Below the pieces are notes generated by a model. That model saw nothing but the letters and a program-made list of their open reading frames with translations, was not told the origin of the DNA and did not search any database. From positions 2,976,001 to 3,040,000 of the forward strand of contig NZ_CP086239.1 of NCBI RefSeq assembly GCF_026650985.1: a DNA stretch of 64,000 bases, given 5' to 3'. The translations under genes were made by a program, and so were the position numbers. This document shows, piece by piece, positions 1 to 9,459 of the stretch. The DNA comes from Clostridium estertheticum (GTDB lineage Bacteria; Bacillota; Clostridia; Clostridiales; Clostridiaceae). Each line of letters starts with the position of its first letter. Position 1 is the first letter of the stretch.

Positions 1-17
1 TCAAACTCATTTTATCA

Positions 18-108
18 ACAATATTATGATAAAATAGCATACTTGTCCACAAATAACATCAATACTCTTACATTCACTTATCTACTCGATGCTTATTGTT
101 ATATTTAG
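18..108. repeat. Scar copy of the XRE-gene flanks
   Basis: Bases 18-55 nearly match 3123-3159 and bases 71-108 nearly match 3655-3692. At the second locus these two stretches flank a complete XRE regulator gene of about 0.5 kb; here only about 15 bases lie between them. The copy therefore looks like the same locus with the regulator removed, or an empty site. It sits in the 5' region of the leftward EVE-like ORF, so it may now act as that ORF's promoter region. Confidence 0.6.
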
Positions 109-149
109 TTTATGTTTTAAGAACAGTTTTAATTTTCAACATACTAATA

Positions 150-371
150 CTAGGATTCATTTTCACCTATATTGTCTATAACTACTTTCGTCTTTAAAAT
201 AATTTTTTTAATAGGTGCCACTAAATAAATATATACATAATCACCTTTCATCACATTTTTATCTGTTCCCCAGTCTACTTCATTTAACTCTTTAAAAGCT
301 GATATTACATTATAGCTCATCATATCGCAAGAAAATACCCAGTTTTTAATATCATTCCTCACTATGTTCAT
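150..371 (-). CDS. Short EVE/PUA-like N-terminal fragment, hypothetical
   Basis: A 73-residue product beginning MNIVRNDIKNW. The W-x-F-S-C-D stretch, the aromatic/hydrophobic rhythm and the segment GDYVYIYLVAPIKKI resemble the first strands of EVE (PUA-like) modified-base reader domains or the N-terminus of related restriction proteins. A complete EVE domain is about 130-150 residues, so this is probably a truncated gene; it stops after the second predicted strand. The family call rests on pattern resemblance only. A short weak ribosome site (gagatg-like) precedes the start. Confidence 0.4.
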   Translation of the reverse strand: MNIVRNDIKNWVFSCDMMSYNVISAFKELNEVDWGTDKNVMKGDYVYIYLVAPIKKIILKTKVVIDNIGENES

Positions 372-457
372 CTCCTCTAAATACCTAGCAACCTTGCTTG
401 TAAATTTACATTTATATAACCATCACATAATTAAATATTTACCTGTTGGAAAATATT

Positions 458-589
458 CTAAAATTGATTTACCATATTATTTAAAATACTATCTTCTATT
501 CCTTTTATATTTACTTCAACACCATTCACCCTTATCCCACTCCCATCTACTATTTCTACCTTCACATCCCCAATAATATACTCCCTCAC
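458..589 (-). CDS. Small 43-residue ORF overlapping the end of the DUF1016 gene
   Basis: A GTG start overlaps the TGA stop of the upstream nuclease gene in a GTGA arrangement, with a purine-rich stretch (gaggaaagggaa) just before it, so it would be translationally coupled. The product begins MREYIIGDVKVEIVDG and ends in NMVNQF. It is valine/isoleucine rich with no recognisable domain. It could be a real small partner of the nuclease or the remains of a longer gene. Confidence 0.4.
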   Translation of the reverse strand: MREYIIGDVKVEIVDGSGIRVNGVEVNIKGIEDSILNNMVNQF

Positions 590-1606
590 TTTTCCCTTTC
601 CTCAAGTTCAAGTATTTCTCTCTCCTTATTTATCTCTTGCTTTAATTCTTCTTCAGTAGGCATATAAAGCATATACCTTGAAGCAAATATTTGTTTGCTT
701 TCTTCTAAAATTGAATATTTTACTATGGTTTCATTCTTTTCAGAGCATAGTATAATTCCTATTGTTGGATTATCATCTTCTCCCTTTACTTTCTTTTCAT
801 AGTATCTAACATAGAAATCCATTTGTCCTATATCCTGATGAGTTAATCTGCCTAGTTTTAAATCTATTAGTACAAAGCATTTAAGCAAATAATTGTAGAA
901 AACCAAATCCACATAAAAGTGTTCTCCATCGGCAGTTATTCTTCTTTGTCTTCCTACGAAAGAAAACCCCTTTCCAAGTTCTAATAAAAATTCTTGCAAA
1001 TTTTCTATCAATCCTTGCTCTAAATCTCTTTCTAAAAATCTTTTGTTTTCTTTCAAATTTAAAAATTCTAATATATATGGATCTTTGATCACATCATTTA
1101 TATTTTTTGAAGGCTCTAAGCCTTTTATTTCATTTCGGACTTCTTCTTTATTACTCTCTTGTGTAGATATAAGCCGTTCATAATAGAATGAATTTATTTG
1201 TCTTTCTAAATTGTCTTGTGCTCCAATTACTTTTAATACATTCATCTATATAGAATTTTCTTCTTATTTCATCATTAAGTTTAATTATCATTCTATAGTG
1301 AGTCCAACTCAATTCTTGACGCAGTGCGTCAACATTATTGAACAACGCATAAAATTTTCTCATTCTTGATAAATTGCTTTTATCGAAACCTCTACCATAA
1401 TCGTTTGTAAGCTCTTTTGATAATTCACTTATTAACTCTTTACCATACTCAGCTCTTTCATTTTCCTCTTGAGCTAAGTATATTGTTTTTCCTATCTCCC
1501 AATAAGCTTTAACCATATAAAAGTTTATAGATGCATAAGCTTTAGAGCGTGCTTTTTCTAATGTATTTTTAACATTTTCATATTCTTCATCTCCATACGG
1601 AAACAT
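586..1606 (-). pseudogene. YhcG/DUF1016 PDDEXK nuclease, frameshifted
   Basis: Two adjacent reading frames reconstruct one protein of about 340 residues. The upstream part (1606 down to about 1210) is the DUF1016 N-terminal domain, with the typical YWEIGKTI and SRMRKFYALF segments and SWTHYRMII. The downstream part (about 1210 to 586) is the PD-(D/E)XK domain, with FYVDLVFYN followed by VLIDLKLG and GQMDFYVRYYE. The frame changes near 1208-1213, where STRQ should run into LERQINSFYY; one extra T in a short run explains it. DUF1016 proteins are proposed nucleases found near restriction and defence loci. A revertible slip or a base-calling error is possible, as both halves are otherwise conserved. 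Confidence 0.8.
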
Positions 1607-1746
1607 AACCTAGGCTCCAAAGGTATCATATTTATTATGTTAACCTAAAAGTAAACTTATATTTATAAGTACCATATTTACGTATACTAAACAACAAACT
1701 GCAAATACTAACCTTAAAGTATTAATAAAAAAGGACTGAGGTTACT

Positions 1747-3108
1747 ATGGATTATAAACAATGTAGACACTGCAAAGAAACCAAGGAACTACCACAGTTT
1801 AATTTAAATAAATCTTCTAAGGATGGGCATCAAAAATACTGTAAAGAATGTAATAAATATTTGAATAGAAGAAATAAAGAAAGAAAAGCCTCTAAAGAAG
1901 GCAGAGTGATGCTCCCTTATAAATCCAAGAAATATTCAACTGTAAGTGATGAGGAATTACTACAAATTATAAAGGATTTCTTTAATGAATTTAAACGCGC
2001 ACCAACAACCTGTGACTTTGATAATAATGATAAATATCCCCATTTCAAAACATATTATAGGCACTTTGTTTATTATAAACCAGATACTTTAGTGTCTAGT
2101 TGGAATGATATCTTGAGCTTGGCAGGTGTATCTCCTCTTGATTATAGAGACTTCTGGTCTGCATGGCAGTATCTTGTTGAGATATCAGCGTCAATTCTGG
2201 AAGGCGACTGTCTCTTTCAATATTGCGGATTTGGTTTAAATTTTAAACCAGATATTTATATTCCACTTAAGCATAAAGTAATTGACGCGGCCACTTCTAA
2301 TTACGCATGCAAACATAAGGTAAAACAGTATAAAAAAGCTACCGATAAAGGTGCATCAGTAGAATATTGGTGCTTAAACAAAAATAACAGGCCCGGTTTA
2401 AACTTACCGAATCTGAAATATGTTTTTGCTGATGAAATTATTTTGAAGTTATCGGAACTAGGTTATCATAAATTATGTTATGATATCAAGAACCTTCATC
2501 TAGTATATAAAGACTTTAATGACACATATAAGGAGCATAAAAAAGACTATATAATTAAAAAGCTAAAGGAATTTTATCTTAAAAATGGTAGAGCTCCCTT
2601 TACTAGAGACTTTTTAGGCAACCCAGATTACCCCTCCTCATCAGCTATAACACATTCGTTTGGAACCTTTAATAATGCATTAATTGCATCCGAATTAACT
2701 ATAAATACTTTTGCTAATTTACCCTTTGATGAAAAAATAGCTAAGGATGATTTAATGAATCTTATTAATAAGCTTGGAAGGTTGCCTAAATGGAGAGAAC
2801 TACGTCCCCCTAATACTACTTTTACTCAAAAGGTTTATTATAAATATTGGGGTAGTATTGAAAATTGTGTTACCGCAATTGGACTTGATTATACTCACTT
2901 AAAAAATTCATCTATCGACCTCAGAGTTAACTCAAGACTAGATTCAATAATAGAATTTAAAACATTATACAATCGCATGCCAGTAATTAGTGAGTTTGGC
3001 GCTAAGAATGCCCTTCCTAGCTACCACTGGGTCTGCAATAATTTTGGGGCTTATGAAAATTTAATAATACATTTAGAAAATCTCATAGATACTAACTCTA
3101 ATATTTAA
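1747..3108 (+). CDS. Zinc-ribbon protein with four homing-endonuclease-associated repeats
   Basis: 453 residues. An N-terminal CxxC...CxxC zinc ribbon (Cys6, Cys9, Cys32, Cys35) resembles that of endonuclease VII-type proteins. It is followed by helical repeats of the HNHr (homing endonuclease associated) type at about 67-128, 266-318, 334-382 and 399-445. Each has a 'G/R-x-P' turn, an aspartate-phenylalanine, and a 'FG-ty-xNa' end. Between repeats 1 and 2 lies a segment (about 135-215) with KPDIYIP, VIDAAT and KVKQYKKA that looks like a PD-(D/E)XK core with an unusual or degenerate third residue. The start has GGACTGAGG five bases upstream. It is probably a sequence-specific DNA-binding or cleaving protein, free-standing or once part of a mobile element; function unproven. 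Confidence 0.6.
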   Translation: MDYKQCRHCKETKELPQFNLNKSSKDGHQKYCKECNKYLNRRNKERKASKEGRVMLPYKSKKYSTVSDEELLQIIKDFFNEFKRAPTTCDFDNNDKYPHFKTYYRHFVYYKPDTLVSSWNDILSLAGVSPLDYRDFWSAWQYLVEISASILEGDCLFQYCGFGLNFKPDIYIPLKHKVIDAATSNYACKHKVKQYKKATDKGASVEYWCLNKNNRPGLNLPNLKYVFADEIILKLSELGYHKLCYDIKNLHLVYKDFNDTYKEHKKDYIIKKLKEFYLKNGRAPFTRDFLGNPDYPSSSAITHSFGTFNNALIASELTINTFANLPFDEKIAKDDLMNLINKLGRLPKWRELRPPNTTFTQKVYYKYWGSIENCVTAIGLDYTHLKNSSIDLRVNSRLDSIIEFKTLYNRMPVISEFGAKNALPSYHWVCNNFGAYENLIIHLENLIDTNSNI

Positions 3109-3130
3109 GGTCATTTTCTCCACAATATTA

Positions 3131-3179
3131 TGATAAAATAGTATACTTGTCCACAAATTAGGTGTGTACTATTTTATCA
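3131..3179. terminator. Hairpin between zinc-ribbon gene and XRE gene
   Basis: A 16-base inverted repeat (3131-3146 and 3164-3179, one G-T type mismatch) with a 17-base loop. The right arm contains the stop codon of the leftward XRE gene. AT-rich arms on both sides allow termination in both directions between the two convergent genes. The left arm is part of the sequence that is repeated at position 18. Confidence 0.5.
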
Positions 3180-3653
3180 TTCCTTCTCTGTTTCTCTTTT
3201 TACTAAACCATAAATAATATCAATACCATTTATTAATGTATGCCTTTGCCTAGCATTTATTTCTATATTATTAAGAAGGATTTTTCCGTCTTCTGCTAAA
3301 TTCTTTATTAAGGTTGCTATTTTTTCTAGTTCAATAAATTCAGAATCATTAAGCATATTATATTTTTGACCTAACTCCTTAACAACATGGATATCATTAC
3401 ACAACAAGTAATCCAATGAAACATTAAAGTATTCTACAAAATTCCTAATAGCATTCATCTCTGGTACTCTTTTATTATTCTCGTATTGGCTAATAGTTGT
3501 TTTCGTGAATGCATATCCATATCGCCTATTAAATTCATTAACGATTTGCTGCTGAGTTAATTTCTTAGACAATCTTATGCTCTTAAATCTTTCTCCAAAA
3601 GTATTCAAAATAAATTCCTCCATAACCTTAGCTTTATTTATAATTATGGCCAA
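3177..3653 (-). CDS. XRE-family transcriptional regulator
   Basis: 158 residues with a Cro/CI-type helix-turn-helix at about 17-75 (GERFKSIRLSKKLTQQQI, then TTISQYENNKRVPEM and VSLDYLL). A C-terminal helical tail follows, probably for dimer formation. The helix-turn-helix has the longer loop seen in phage-type repressors. The gene is convergent with the zinc-ribbon gene and divergent from the nudix/helicase pair, so it may control that pair. Its two flanks are duplicated at 18-108 without the gene. Start codon position is not sharply defined; a Met at residue 11 is an alternative. Confidence 0.85.
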   Translation of the reverse strand: MAIIINKAKVMEEFILNTFGERFKSIRLSKKLTQQQIVNEFNRRYGYAFTKTTISQYENNKRVPEMNAIRNFVEYFNVSLDYLLCNDIHVVKELGQKYNMLNDSEFIELEKIATLIKNLAEDGKILLNNIEINARQRHTLINGIDIIYGLVKRETEKE

Positions 3654-3766
3654 ACATTCACTTGTCTACTCGATTATTATTTTTATATTTAATACCTGTA
3701 ATTAAATATACCCCCTGGCTTTTACACTAACCCATTTTATGCTAAAATTAATTAGAGGTGTTTTAT

Positions 3767-4162
3767 ATGAAAAAGCTAATAAAAGTTGTAGCAGCTATTA
3801 TTGAAAATGAAAATAATGAAATCTTATGTGCCCTTCGCTCGCCAATAATGTCCCTTCCAAACATGTGGGAGTTTCCTGGTGGTAAAGTAGAAAGTGGTGA
3901 AACTTTAAAAGAAGCTATAGAAAGAGAAATAAAAGAAGAACTCCATTGCGATGTTGAATTTATAGATATATTTAATGATAATACTTTTGAATATGATAAA
4001 TTTATAGTAAATTTAATTACTATTAAGTGCCGCATGACATCTGGGACTCCTACTGCAAATGAGCATTCAAAATTGATATGGTTACATAGAGAAAATTTAC
4101 TTTCACTAAACTGGGCTCCAGCAGATGTGAATGCGTTAAATCAGCTTTTGAAGGAAGTGTAA
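3767..4162 (+). CDS. Nudix hydrolase (MutT/8-oxo-dGTP diphosphatase type)
   Basis: 131 residues from the ATG at 3767, which has GAGGTG six bases upstream. The complete nudix box runs from Gly39 to Leu59 (GGKVESGE... then REIKEEL), with WEFPGGK in front as in MutT. These enzymes hydrolyse oxidised or other nucleoside triphosphates in the cytosol. The gene ends seven bases before the helicase start, so the two are one operon. Small nudix genes beside PLD-helicase-DUF3427 genes are a recurrent pairing in bacteria, which suggests a joint nucleic-acid defence or repair role rather than plain housekeeping. Confidence 0.9.
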   Translation: MKKLIKVVAAIIENENNEILCALRSPIMSLPNMWEFPGGKVESGETLKEAIEREIKEELHCDVEFIDIFNDNTFEYDKFIVNLITIKCRMTSGTPTANEHSKLIWLHRENLLSLNWAPADVNALNQLLKEV

Positions 4163-4169
4163 TGCACGG

Positions 4170-7148
4170 TTGAAAACTTTAACTAAGATAGAGCAAAATA
4201 AAGATTTAAAATCTATTATAGACTTTAAACCAATTGATGAAGGCAATCATGATCAAATTAATATTGCCCAGGATATTTTAACCGCAAGTGAAACAGGATT
4301 AATAAACGGCTTAGTAAATTCCAATTTAGCATTGAGACCCAAACTTATTTTAAATGATTATAGTAAAGGCAGTAAAGTATTAAGTGATATTGTTGTAGAA
4401 CTTATGAACTGCAACGAATTTATGATATCTGTTGCGTTTATTACAAGTAGCGGTATTACCCCACTACTTGAGACCTTTAAATACTTAGAGGCCAATGGAA
4501 TCAATGGTGAGATATTAACCACAGATTATCTGAATTTTAGTGAACCCAAGGCGTTAAAGAAACTTTTAGAGTTTTCTAATATTCATATTAAACTATATTC
4601 TAAAAATAACTTTCATACTAAAGGATATATTTTTAAACATAGTGATCATTATAAGCTTATTATTGGTAGTTCTAATTTGACTCAAGCAGCATTAACTAAA
4701 AATAAAGAATGGAATATAAAACTATCTTCTTTAGAGGAAGGGTCATTAACAAATGAAGTAATAACCGAGTTTAGATCTATGTGGAATGAAGCTGATAATT
4801 TAACTTTAGAGTGGATCGAAGCTTATGAAAAGATATATTTAAAACAAAGAGAGTTTGCTCGAAAAAGCAAAGTTCCTAGACTTTCTCAATACACACTAAA
4901 GCCCAATAAAATGCAGGTATCTGCAATTCAAGCTTTAGACGCATCACGAGATAACGGAGCTAAAAAAGCTTTATTAATTTCAGCTACTGGTACAGGCAAA
5001 ACTTATTTATCAGCTTTTGATATTAGAAATTTCAATCCGACACGGGCGTTATTTATTATACATAGAGAACAAATTGCAAAACAAGCCTTAAATAGCTTTA
5101 AAAATGTTTTTGGGGATACTAAAAGTATGGGTATTCTTTCAGGTAACTCAAAAGATATTAATAAAGATTTTATATTTTCAACTGTACAGACTTTATCGAA
5201 AGACGAAGTATTATTAAGTTTTCCTAAGAATGAATTTGATTATATTGTTATAGATGAAGTTCATAAAGCTGGTGCCATTAGTTATCAAAAAATTGTGGAT
5301 TATTTTGAGCCAAAATTTTTACTAGGGATGACAGCCACTCCAGAAAGATCTGATGATTTTGATATTTTTAAAATGTTTGATCATAATGTGGCTTATGAAA
5401 TTCGTCTGCAACAAGCTTTAGAAGAAGATTTACTATGTCCATTCCATTATTTTGGCATTACTGATATATCTATAGATGGTAATGGATTAGATGATACTAC
5501 AGATTTTAAATATTTAGTAGATGACCAAAGGGTTAATCATATTATCAATAAACTTAACTTTTATGGTTATTGTGGTGATCGAGTAAAAGGACTAATATTT
5601 TGTAGTGATAAAAAAGAAGCTAAAGAATTATCGATTAAGTTTAATAAATGTGGCTTAAAAACATTAGCATTAACAGGAGATAATACTCAACTAGAACGTG
5701 AAACAGCTATTGAGCGCTTAGAACAAGATGAATTCACTAATTGTTTGGATTATATTTTTACAGTTGATATTTTTAATGAAGGAATAGACATACCCTCAGT
5801 TAATCAAGTTGTTATGCTAAGGGCTACTAAATCAGCTATAATTTTCATACAACAATTAGGACGTGGTCTTAGAAAACATAATTATAAAGAATTTGTTGTC
5901 ATCATAGACTTTGTAGGAAACTATGATAGTAACTTCTTCATTCCCATAGCACTTTCAGGAGATCGAACCTATAATAAAGATACTATTAGGAAATATGTTA
6001 TGGAAGGAAATAGAATAATTCCTGGTTGCTCTACTGTTAATTTTGATGAAATTTCTAAGAAACGTATTTTTGAATCTATTGATAAAGCCAATTTTAATGA
6101 TATTAAAATTATTAAGGAGAGTTACAAAAATTTAAAACAAAAACTAGGTAAAATTCCTAGCTTAAATGATTTTGATTTACATGACTCCATTGATCCTATA
6201 AGGATTTTTGATAATAACAGCTTAGGCTCATATCATAAGTTTTTAACAAAGTATGAAAAAGAATATACGGTGCAGCTTGATACTGTCCAAGAATCTTTTA
6301 TAGAATTTATTTCTAAAAAACTTGCTTCTGGAAAACGAATCCATGAGTTAGAGATGATTAGATGTACCATAAATTATAAGTTTGATTTAATATATAGGCT
6401 AAGACATATTTTAAAAGAACAATATAATATAGATTTCAAGGATAGTACAGAAACCTCAATCGTAAATGTGCTTACAAATCAATTTGCAAGTGGATCTGCT
6501 AAATCAACATATAAAGATTGTGTTTTTTTAGAAAAAGATGGTTTAGAGTATAAAACCTCAGAGGTTTTCATTGAAAATCTGAAAAATGAAGAATTTAAAA
6601 ATATGATTCTAGAACTTATAGAGTTTGGTATAGATAGACATAAAAGATTTTATAGTACCAATTACATGGATACAAATTTTCAATTGTATCAAAAATATAC
6701 ATACGAAGACGTGTGTAAATTATTAGAATGGGAAAAAGGTGAAGTAGCTCTTAATATTGGCGGTTACAGATTTGATAAGAAAACCAAAACTTATCCCGTA
6801 TTTATTAATTATAACAAATCTCAAGATATTAATGCTTCTATAAACTATGAGGATAGATTTGAGTCCGCATCACAATTAATTGCAATATCTAAATCAGGTA
6901 GAACAGAAAAATCTGCAGATGTTGTACAAGCATATAATGCTGAAAAAGATGGTGTTGAAATGAGTTTATTTGTAAGAAAAAACAAGGATGATAAATTATC
7001 AAAAGAGTTTTATTATCTTGGAAAAATTAATACTGTAGGTACACCTACTCCAATCATTATGGGAAACACTAATAAGACTGCTGTTGAAATTAGGTATCAG
7101 TTGTATACACCTATAAGAGAAGATCTTTTTGATTATATTATCTCATAA
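4170..7148 (+). CDS. PLD-nuclease / superfamily 2 helicase / DUF3427 protein
   Basis: 992 residues from a TTG start (AAGGAAGTG ten bases upstream, inside the end of the nudix gene). Order of domains: a phospholipase D-type nuclease domain (about 60-210) with HTKG at 149 and GSSNLT at 166-171; an SF2 helicase (about 245-620) with TGTGKT at 273-278, DEVH at 362-365, MTATPER at 387-393 and QLGRGLR at 562-568; then a C-terminal DUF3427 region (about 640-992) with YTYEDVCKLL and the closing strand-rich module. It has one HKD-type motif, so it would act as a dimer if catalytic. The family is widespread in defence islands and is thought to unwind and cut DNA; exact role unknown. The reading frame is intact. 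Confidence 0.9.
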   Translation: MKTLTKIEQNKDLKSIIDFKPIDEGNHDQINIAQDILTASETGLINGLVNSNLALRPKLILNDYSKGSKVLSDIVVELMNCNEFMISVAFITSSGITPLLETFKYLEANGINGEILTTDYLNFSEPKALKKLLEFSNIHIKLYSKNNFHTKGYIFKHSDHYKLIIGSSNLTQAALTKNKEWNIKLSSLEEGSLTNEVITEFRSMWNEADNLTLEWIEAYEKIYLKQREFARKSKVPRLSQYTLKPNKMQVSAIQALDASRDNGAKKALLISATGTGKTYLSAFDIRNFNPTRALFIIHREQIAKQALNSFKNVFGDTKSMGILSGNSKDINKDFIFSTVQTLSKDEVLLSFPKNEFDYIVIDEVHKAGAISYQKIVDYFEPKFLLGMTATPERSDDFDIFKMFDHNVAYEIRLQQALEEDLLCPFHYFGITDISIDGNGLDDTTDFKYLVDDQRVNHIINKLNFYGYCGDRVKGLIFCSDKKEAKELSIKFNKCGLKTLALTGDNTQLERETAIERLEQDEFTNCLDYIFTVDIFNEGIDIPSVNQVVMLRATKSAIIFIQQLGRGLRKHNYKEFVVIIDFVGNYDSNFFIPIALSGDRTYNKDTIRKYVMEGNRIIPGCSTVNFDEISKKRIFESIDKANFNDIKIIKESYKNLKQKLGKIPSLNDFDLHDSIDPIRIFDNNSLGSYHKFLTKYEKEYTVQLDTVQESFIEFISKKLASGKRIHELEMIRCTINYKFDLIYRLRHILKEQYNIDFKDSTETSIVNVLTNQFASGSAKSTYKDCVFLEKDGLEYKTSEVFIENLKNEEFKNMILELIEFGIDRHKRFYSTNYMDTNFQLYQKYTYEDVCKLLEWEKGEVALNIGGYRFDKKTKTYPVFINYNKSQDINASINYEDRFESASQLIAISKSGRTEKSADVVQAYNAEKDGVEMSLFVRKNKDDKLSKEFYYLGKINTVGTPTPIIMGNTNKTAVEIRYQLYTPIREDLFDYIIS

Positions 7149-7744
7149 ATTTTTATAATAAGATTAGTATTTAATCTTTATACCTGCTCGTCTGTTTTCG
7201 AGTTAGGCTATGTACTTTCCATGTAATGATAGCTAGTACCATTGAATGCAATATAGCCTTGCATTTTCAATGGCTTTGGCTACCTTTCTTTATATCTAAT
7301 ATCATTAGGTATCATATAAAAACATACAGTTTGTTATCAATACTCAATGCATCTCATATATATTTAAAATATTATTTTTTCTTAATCTTTCTATAAAAAT
7401 AATACTTGTATTCTCTCACCTTGTTCTAATTTTATATTCACAGTACTACAATTATGCTTATTTTAATATTATTTCACCTTAAATATTTCTATTGTTTTTA
7501 TCCACATTATTTCAACACTAGTATCAATATGAGGTTACGACAAGTATACTCATATCTTTTAAGTTTCCTTAATAACTTCAACTTCTCATAATTATTATGA
7601 TTATATTTATTGATAGAAGCGAAACGTGGCCTTTAAGATTCACCAATAATAGATTATAAGTTACTAAAAACAATTTTCTATTTTATATTATATTCCAACT
7701 ATTTTTTCACTTTACCTGCAACATAATTTAAAATTAACAAGGTA
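7149..7744. other. Non-coding stretch with the island's left boundary
   Basis: About 600 bases with no convincing gene. The left part carries the 159-base repeat described separately; the remainder (7341-7744) is plain AT-rich DNA with stops in all frames and no clear structured RNA. Confidence 0.5.
7182..7340 (+). repeat. Left copy of 159-bp island boundary repeat (att-like)
   Basis: This stretch matches 21418-21576 in the same orientation with scattered mismatches. The first 20 bases contain ctgttttcgag, which is the anticodon-loop region of tRNA-Ser(CGA) read on the minus strand. They also show weaker similarity to the variable-arm part of that tRNA (three mismatches in about 20). The rest (from ttaggctatgta on) is element-derived. 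It is the expected footprint of a site-specific integration site at one end of an element. Confidence 0.7.
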
Positions 7745-8515
7745 TTATATAATTCTTTTACTCTTTCCTATCATATAAATATATCCACATAATTTTACTC
7801 TTGCTTTCTCATCCAAATTTTTAAGTTTATCCATAAATAAATCTACAATATAATTATTATATTTTCCATTTCTTAGGTATCTATCTCCATTTATCATATC
7901 TTCACAAAATTTTAGTAGTTCTCTAGTTCGATACTTTGAATCATTTAAATTAAATTTTGCAATATGTTGATTAATAAATTCTTTTTCCTCATCTATATAA
8001 GGTACTGCTATACTAGGTTCAAATGATAATTTAAGTAAATTATATTGAATTCTATATATATGTTTTCTTGTAATAACTCCCATAGGTTGTAAAATAATCT
8101 TTCTTTTTTTTAAATATATTCTCTTAATCCTTTTATACGATGAACATTCTTTCGTACATTTTTCTTGAGTACACACAACCTGCTCATAACTTTCAATTTG
8201 TTTTTTTGTAAATAATTCTACTTTGTCTCCCACTTTTTTAAATGATAGATTACATTTAGGGCAAGCTAATCCTATATTAGGAACACACTCCAATAATCTT
8301 ATAGAAGAATGTCTCTTCTCAATGGAATGTTCTAAATGTCCAAATCTTTTTGAATCAATTTCTATCCTACTATAACAATACATACAGTAACCACCAGTAG
8401 TACTATATAGTAAATCTAATAAATTAGCGCCATTTAAACCTTTATACCCATAACTCATATTTCTATCATAGTTTGGAACAAATGATGGTATGTCAAGTAT
8501 TGTAAGGCTACTCAT
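7745..8515 (-). CDS. HNH nuclease, PtuB-like
   Basis: 256 residues from the ATG at 8515, five bases after the ATPase stop, with AAGGGGTGG as ribosome site. The core at about 35-95 has GGYCMYC, then HLEH and GLACPKCN with SFKK: a zinc-finger HNH (beta-beta-alpha metal) nuclease of the type seen in PtuB of Septu and in retron-associated HNH effectors. A second CxxxxC...C cluster (about 110-125) and a helical C-terminal half follow. It is the last gene of a three-gene operon after a DUF262 protein and an ABC-type ATPase, so it is most likely the DNA- or RNA-cutting effector of that system. Confidence 0.7.
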   Translation of the reverse strand: MSSLTILDIPSFVPNYDRNMSYGYKGLNGANLLDLLYSTTGGYCMYCYSRIEIDSKRFGHLEHSIEKRHSSIRLLECVPNIGLACPKCNLSFKKVGDKVELFTKKQIESYEQVVCTQEKCTKECSSYKRIKRIYLKKRKIILQPMGVITRKHIYRIQYNLLKLSFEPSIAVPYIDEEKEFINQHIAKFNLNDSKYRTRELLKFCEDMINGDRYLRNGKYNNYIVDLFMDKLKNLDEKARVKLCGYIYMIGKSKRII

Positions 8516-8520
8516 ATTAA

Positions 8521-9459
8521 TTACCACCCCTTGATTTGTTTATAAATCAATTTTTGTACTGATGTTAATTTACTATAATTTATTTTCTGCAGTTCATCAT
8601 CTTCTATTTGTGTCCAACTATCTATAATCTTTAGGTCTAATAGTCTTTGCAACTGGCTATCTATTAAATTATTTTTATCTTGTTGTATATTCCTAAATAA
8701 TTTGTTAAATAATGTATTCACATCTGTTAAGGTTATAAAGTCATTACTGTCTAATATACTAAAATTATCTTTCTCCAATGTAACAATGTTACAATCATTA
8801 CTATTAGCTACTAAATCACTAGAATGTGTGCTTACTATAAAATAGTGTCCTGAGAATTGTTTAATTATAAAATTTAAGATTCTTGCAGAATATTTAGGTG
8901 ATAAAAACTCATCTATTTCATCAATAACAATTAAACCTCTACCCATAAGATGTTCATCATAAAAAATAAGTTCTGTAAACATACGAATAATCGCTTGATA
9001 TCCACTTGATAGTTCTACTTCTTGACCATCTATTTCGACTTTAACTTCACCATCTCCAAAACCCTCTTGTAGTTTTTCTCTCTCAATACTAAAATCTATA
9101 TTAAGAAAATCTTTTAATAAACTTTTTAGTCTTTCTTGATATATAGGATACAAGCGTTCTATATGCTCGTTTTCACCAAAACTATCTGTTAAATTATAAA
9201 ACCCATTCTGTACTCTTGTATTTACTATCTCTGTACTTGACACACTACAGTCTACTCCATCTTTAGATAAGTTTGTGCTGCTTATATTAAAATAACGATT
9301 GACTGAATCTATATAGTAAGCATTTAGTTTCATCTTACTAACAATGTTTCTAAGCAGCTCTGACTTTCCGCTGGAATTATCGCCCAAAATAATCCAATTC
9401 CTATCTTCATTTTTTTGTATAAGCCCACTTACCTTATTTAGTATATTTGAGTATTGCAT
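8521..9459 (-). CDS. ABC/SMC-type ATPase (AAA_15/PtuA-like)
   Basis: 312 residues. Walker A GDNSSGKS at 26-33, an ABC-like signature LSSGYQ at 150-155, Walker B LIVIDEIDE at 176-184 and a switch histidine in STHSSD at 210-215. There is no long coiled coil, so it is a compact head like the OLD/PtuA/RloC group. The start at 9459 is supported by AAAGGTGG seven bases upstream, inside the end of the DUF262 gene, so the two overlap by 26 bases and are translationally coupled. In Septu-type systems such an ATPase holds and gates an HNH nuclease; here a DUF262 protein is added. Confidence 0.8.
   Translation of the reverse strand: MQYSNILNKVSGLIQKNEDRNWIILGDNSSGKSELLRNIVSKMKLNAYYIDSVNRYFNISSTNLSKDGVDCSVSSTEIVNTRVQNGFYNLTDSFGENEHIERLYPIYQERLKSLLKDFLNIDFSIEREKLQEGFGDGEVKVEIDGQEVELSSGYQAIIRMFTELIFYDEHLMGRGLIVIDEIDEFLSPKYSARILNFIIKQFSGHYFIVSTHSSDLVANSNDCNIVTLEKDNFSILDSNDFITLTDVNTLFNKLFRNIQQDKNNLIDSQLQRLLDLKIIDSWTQIEDDELQKINYSKLTSVQKLIYKQIKGW

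Noticed and set aside
364-576. Plus-strand frame of about 70 codons
   Set aside because: Leu/His/Pro-rich shadow opposite a better supported minus-strand small ORF; no ribosome site.
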